NCBI GenBank assembly: GCA_023429275.1
Contig: JAEYWB010000888.1
Span: forward strand, 1-8,446
DNA: 8,446 nt
Direction of reading: 5' to 3'
DNA from: Planctomycetota bacterium
GTDB lineage: Bacteria; Planctomycetota; Planctomycetia; Planctomycetales; Planctomycetaceae
In this document: positions 6,137-8,446 of the stretch, piece by piece
Layout: the number at the start of each line of letters is the position of its first letter
How positions within the stretch are numbered: the first letter of the stretch is position 1
Position numbers and translations under genes: made by a program
Notes under the pieces: generated by a model
What the model saw: the letters and a program-made list of their open reading frames with translations, nothing else
The model's database searches: none
What the model was told of the DNA's origin: nothing

Positions 6137-6353
6137 ATGAGCCCGCGGAACGGCTTCTGACCGGCAGCGGATCGGCGTGTTGCCGCGGAATTCACTACCT
6201 CATCCCAGGACGATCTCGCCCCGGCATCAACTCGGCCCCGCTTCAGCGCGGCGAAGGTCCATCCCAGGATCCACCCGCTGAAGGTTGGCAGATCGGCCAG
6301 CGGATCTGATGTCACGCCGAAGTGCATCGTTTTGAGACACCCAACCGGATCAT

Positions 6354-6371
6354 TCACCCTCGATCGGGTGA
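6354..6371 (-). terminator. Weak hairpin downstream of the exported protein gene
   Basis: TCACCC (6354-6359) pairs with GGGTGA (6366-6371) around a 6-nt loop. It begins about 40 nt after the stop codon at 6411, as expected for the minus-strand transcript. No run of T follows on that strand, so it may be a rho-dependent stop, a stabilising stem, or incidental. Confidence 0.25.
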
Positions 6372-6410
6372 GGAGGTCTCGCTCCGTAAAGAGTCTTCGA
6401 GAACTTGTGG

Positions 6411-7886
6411 TCAGAACTCCACGTTGTACTTCATCGTCATCGCGCGACGGACCTTCGTCCCCTCTTCGGCGATCGCCTGGAACTGTTCCGCACGGTCTCC
6501 CGCCGCGGCGGACCGCTCATAGCGGCGGGTCCGGTCGGCGTCGCTCTCGGTGCGGGTCCAGACGGAGTACGTGTTGCCGTAGTAGTTGTTGAAGTACCCC
6601 CAGAAGACATTCGGCGTGGTCGCCTGCTGGCTGATCTTGAGGGAGCCCATCCGGTAGCGGGTCGCCTGGATCCGGAGCCGGAGGACGACATCGTCGCAAT
6701 ACTCGAGAACCTCCGGGTCGACGTGCAGCGAGGGGAGCGTCTCGATCTTGCGGGCGTAGCGGTCGAACCACAGGGCACTCTCGCCGATGCGACTCGTGCG
6801 GGCCCGGTCGTCCTTCTTGAGGTCGGACACCAGCTTCTCGCAGGCCCGGAACCGCGACAGGGAGGCCTTCGCCGCAAGCTGCCGTTCCTTCTCGGGGGAG
6901 AGCTTCGCCCCGGGGCGGTACTCGGCGGGGATCTCCGTCGGGAAGTCGAGGAGGCTGAAGAGCTGCCTGAGACCGGAGAGGGAGATCGATCCGCCGATCG
7001 TCAGCTTCCGACCCTCCTGCCGGACTTCCCAGGTGTCGATGTCGTCGAGCCACGCTCCGGTGTTCATCAGGACCTCCTTCAGCAGATCCTTGCTCCAGGC
7101 GGACATGTCCGGGATCGGCTGGGAGAAATCGACCGTCATGTCGGCGCGTGGCTGTTTGCGAAGCTGGACACGGACGGTCAGTCCTTCGAGGGTGCCGAGG
7201 ACCCCGATGGCGGTATCGCGCTGGTCCCGCCGGTCGCGGAAAGTGTCGCTGTTCTCGATAGCAGCGCGGATCTGAGATCGGGAGAACATCCCGTCGAGGT
7301 CGACAGCGATGATCGCGTCCGCGCCGGCGGGGCTGGCCGTCTCGAGATACCCTTCGAACGAAGCCGGGCGCGTCGCGGTCGACTGGCGGACCACGCGGGC
7401 GACCTGCTGACGATCCGGGGGAGTCAGGACCGCGAGAACGTTCTTCCCGGTCGCGACCGCAACGGCGCCGTAAGGGAGGACGGCATACTCCGTCTTGCCG
7501 ATCTCCTCGATCGAGCCTCCGTACATCGCCGCGACGCCCGCCGCGGAGGGCTCGGTGTTGAGCTGTAGAAGCGCGGTCTGCCAGTCGATCATCGATTCGC
7601 GGAACCCGCGGATTCGCGCGGCCAGGACCACCTGGGAAAGCTCCGATCGGGGAACGACATGCGCGTTGGCCGAGTCATCGGGATCTTCGGCAGCGATGTC
7701 GCGGGCGAATTCGGAGCGGCGCATCCGTTCCGCATCGATCAGCACGAGAACGTTGGCGTCCTTCGAAACCTGCTTGAGCAGGAGATCGAACGGCGTCTCG
7801 GCGCGGACGGGCTCGAAGGCCATCAGTGACGCCAGGAGGGTGAGCAAGATCCCGACACGATGAGACATTCCATGGACGTGACGCAT
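6411..7886 (-). CDS. Exported protein of unknown function, 491 aa
   Basis: I do not recognise a named family. A signal peptide is visible: the basic region MRHVHGMSHR, the hydrophobic core VGILLTLLASLMAF (11-24), and probable cleavage after VRA (residue 29). The rest has no membrane segment, so the product is probably periplasmic or secreted. The first half (about 32-250) alternates hydrophobic strands and charged helices, for example NVLVLIDAERM (45-55), YAVLPYGAVAVATGKNVLAVL (134-154), and GADAIIAVDLDGMF (188-201). A charged helical stretch (331-385) follows. The C-terminal part has an aromatic run, VFWGYFNNYYGNTYSVW (427-443). Only two Cys occur (349, 397). The ATG at 7886 is chosen because GGGGAGG lies 5 nt upstream; a second ATG at 7868 has none. 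It is divergent from the S66 peptidase gene, with no operon partner. Function is unknown. Confidence 0.85.
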   Translation of the reverse strand: MRHVHGMSHRVGILLTLLASLMAFEPVRAETPFDLLLKQVSKDANVLVLIDAERMRRSEFARDIAAEDPDDSANAHVVPRSELSQVVLAARIRGFRESMIDWQTALLQLNTEPSAAGVAAMYGGSIEEIGKTEYAVLPYGAVAVATGKNVLAVLTPPDRQQVARVVRQSTATRPASFEGYLETASPAGADAIIAVDLDGMFSRSQIRAAIENSDTFRDRRDQRDTAIGVLGTLEGLTVRVQLRKQPRADMTVDFSQPIPDMSAWSKDLLKEVLMNTGAWLDDIDTWEVRQEGRKLTIGGSISLSGLRQLFSLLDFPTEIPAEYRPGAKLSPEKERQLAAKASLSRFRACEKLVSDLKKDDRARTSRIGESALWFDRYARKIETLPSLHVDPEVLEYCDDVVLRLRIQATRYRMGSLKISQQATTPNVFWGYFNNYYGNTYSVWTRTESDADRTRRYERSAAAGDRAEQFQAIAEEGTKVRRAMTMKYNVEF

Positions 7887-8168
7887 CCCGACCTCCCCGC
7901 TGCAAGACCTGTGCTGCCAACCCTGCCGGGAGTGTACACGGATTTCCGCTCAGGGGCCTCGGTGACACTGGAAGGCGAGAAGATTGAATCTCTTCTTAAT
8001 CTTCAGACCGGCGCCCAAGCGAGCGACGACAGACCGTCGGAGAGCGGCTGTCCGAAGCCTCGATGTCATCCCTGTCGACTCTGTCTCATCGGCCCGATAA
8101 CCTTGCCTCCCAAGCCGAGGATTCCCGCCCGGTCATCCCTGACGTCCTGTTGTCGGCAGGCTCCTCTC
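7887..8168. promoter_or_regulatory. Divergent intergenic region with an AT-rich inverted repeat
   Basis: This 282-bp gap must hold the promoters of the genes at 7886 (minus) and 8169 (plus). Its clearest signal is GAAGATT (7979-7985) and AATCTTC (7998-8004), a perfect 7-bp inverted repeat around 12 bp in an otherwise GC-rich stretch. An overlapping alternative, AGAAGA/TCTTCT, competes with it. A perfect 8-bp palindrome, GTGTACAC, lies at 7932-7939. No strong -35/-10 pair was found for either gene. Confidence 0.45.
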
Positions 8169-8446
8169 ATGTCGATCTTCCGCTGGCTCTGCGTCCGGGT
8201 CACGTGTCGCCAGGCCTCTCTCGCCGGGGGGATGTGGCTTCTGTTGCTGGTGTCAGGAGGCGTTCCGTTGTCGGCCCAGGAACAGGGGGCATGGCTCCGC
8301 CCGAAGGGGCTTCAGAAGGGGGATACGATCGCGCTCGTCGCCCCGGCAGGGCCGATCGACCTCGCGAAGGTCGAGACGTACGTCGCCCGTCTCCGGCAGG
8401 AGGGGTTCCGCGTCGATCTGCCGAAGGGGATCGACCGCCGCCGAGG
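8169..8446 (+). CDS. Exported LD-carboxypeptidase (peptidase S66), N-terminal part
   Basis: Only the first 92 codons lie in the window; the frame is open to the end. Residues 1-36 look like a signal peptide: a basic start, a hydrophobic core (WLLLLVSGGVPL, 23-34) and probable cleavage at LSA|QE. The mature part starts WLRPKGLQKGDTIALVAPAGPID (42-64), then a helix and EGFRVDLPKGI. This is the characteristic N-terminus of S66 murein tetrapeptide LD-carboxypeptidases (LdcA/MccF group), which remove the terminal D-Ala from muropeptide tetrapeptides. The Ser-Glu-His catalytic residues would be beyond the window, so activity cannot be judged. Export fits a role in the periplasm; LdcA of E. coli is cytoplasmic. 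The ATG at 8169 has only a weak Shine-Dalgarno (GCAGG); an ATG at 8232 would truncate the signal peptide. Confidence 0.85.
   Translation, partial: MSIFRWLCVRVTCRQASLAGGMWLLLLVSGGVPLSAQEQGAWLRPKGLQKGDTIALVAPAGPIDLAKVETYVARLRQEGFRVDLPKGIDRRR

Larger units (their letters stand above)
5885..6410. other. Non-coding gap of 526 bp upstream of the receiver gene
   Basis: No gene is convincing here. It contains a short direct-repeat cluster at 6105-6131 and a 6-bp hairpin at 6354-6371, listed separately. A 106-codon minus-strand frame (6037-6357) is discussed among the rejected items. The right end is the trailer of the gene at 6411-7886; the left end should hold the promoter of the receiver gene, but no clear -35/-10 pair was recognised. 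Confidence 0.55.

Noticed and set aside
6037..6357. A 106-codon minus-strand frame with GAGGGTGA before its ATG
   Set aside because: Third-position bias is good only in the middle, the ends are poor, and no domain or secretion signal is visible. It could be a gene remnant or a real small gene; conservation in relatives would decide.
6405..7568. A 387-codon plus-strand frame antisense to the 491-aa exported protein
   Set aside because: It is Arg/Gly/Val/Asp-rich without a coherent pattern and lacks a ribosome-binding site. The minus-strand frame has a signal peptide and a strong Shine-Dalgarno sequence.
7852..7868. Second ATG (7868) as the start of the 491-aa exported protein
   Set aside because: It also gives a signal peptide but has no Shine-Dalgarno sequence, whereas the ATG at 7886 has GGGGAGG at 5-nt spacing.
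8075..8101. Possible promoter TCGACT-N15-GATAAC for the S66 gene
   Set aside because: Both hexamers match only four of six positions and the 15-bp spacer is too short for a typical sigma70 promoter.

Overview
The window looks like chromosomal DNA of a GC-rich planctomycete (Planctomycetota). I infer this from four things: a tiny Tyr/His-rich exported protein of a type I associate with planctomycete genomes, a TMTC-like membrane protein with TPR repeats, dispersed repeats of the CACCAGGACACAAAGG type, and exported proteins found alone rather than in operons. No rRNA, tRNA, mobile-element gene, CRISPR array or phage gene is visible. The genus cannot be fixed from the sequence alone.

Layout. 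Positions 1-187 hold GC-rich inverted repeats and a rho-independent terminator. It serves the small exported protein gene at 188-487 (minus). Positions 488-980 are non-coding and repeat-rich: four 30-bp palindromic units in the leader of that gene, then a large inverted repeat ending before an RluA-family pseudouridine synthase gene (981-2036, plus). A conserved-looking hypothetical gene (2086-2496, minus) converges on it. The 386-bp gap at 2497-2882 carries a good sigma70-type promoter overlapped by a long inverted repeat. This drives a 764-aa GT-C-like, TPR-containing membrane protein (2883-5177, plus). Converging on that gene is a receiver domain fused only to a coiled coil (5267-5884, minus). 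After a 526-bp gap with no convincing gene comes a 491-aa exported protein of unknown function (6411-7886, minus). It is divergent from an exported LD-carboxypeptidase (peptidase S66) gene that starts at 8169 and is cut by the window end.

Working together. Nearly every neighbour is convergent or divergent, so there is no operon and no evidence that these genes form one pathway. Broadly they cover rRNA modification (RluA), possible protein O-glycosylation at the membrane (TMTC-like), signalling (receiver plus coiled coil), cell-wall peptide trimming (S66) and two exported proteins of unknown role. I did not find a convincing undescribed multi-gene system. The best leads are regulatory or architectural: the promoter/inverted-repeat overlap at 2783-2839, a possible leaderless start at 981, the output-less receiver protein, and the hairpin array in the leader of the small exported protein gene.
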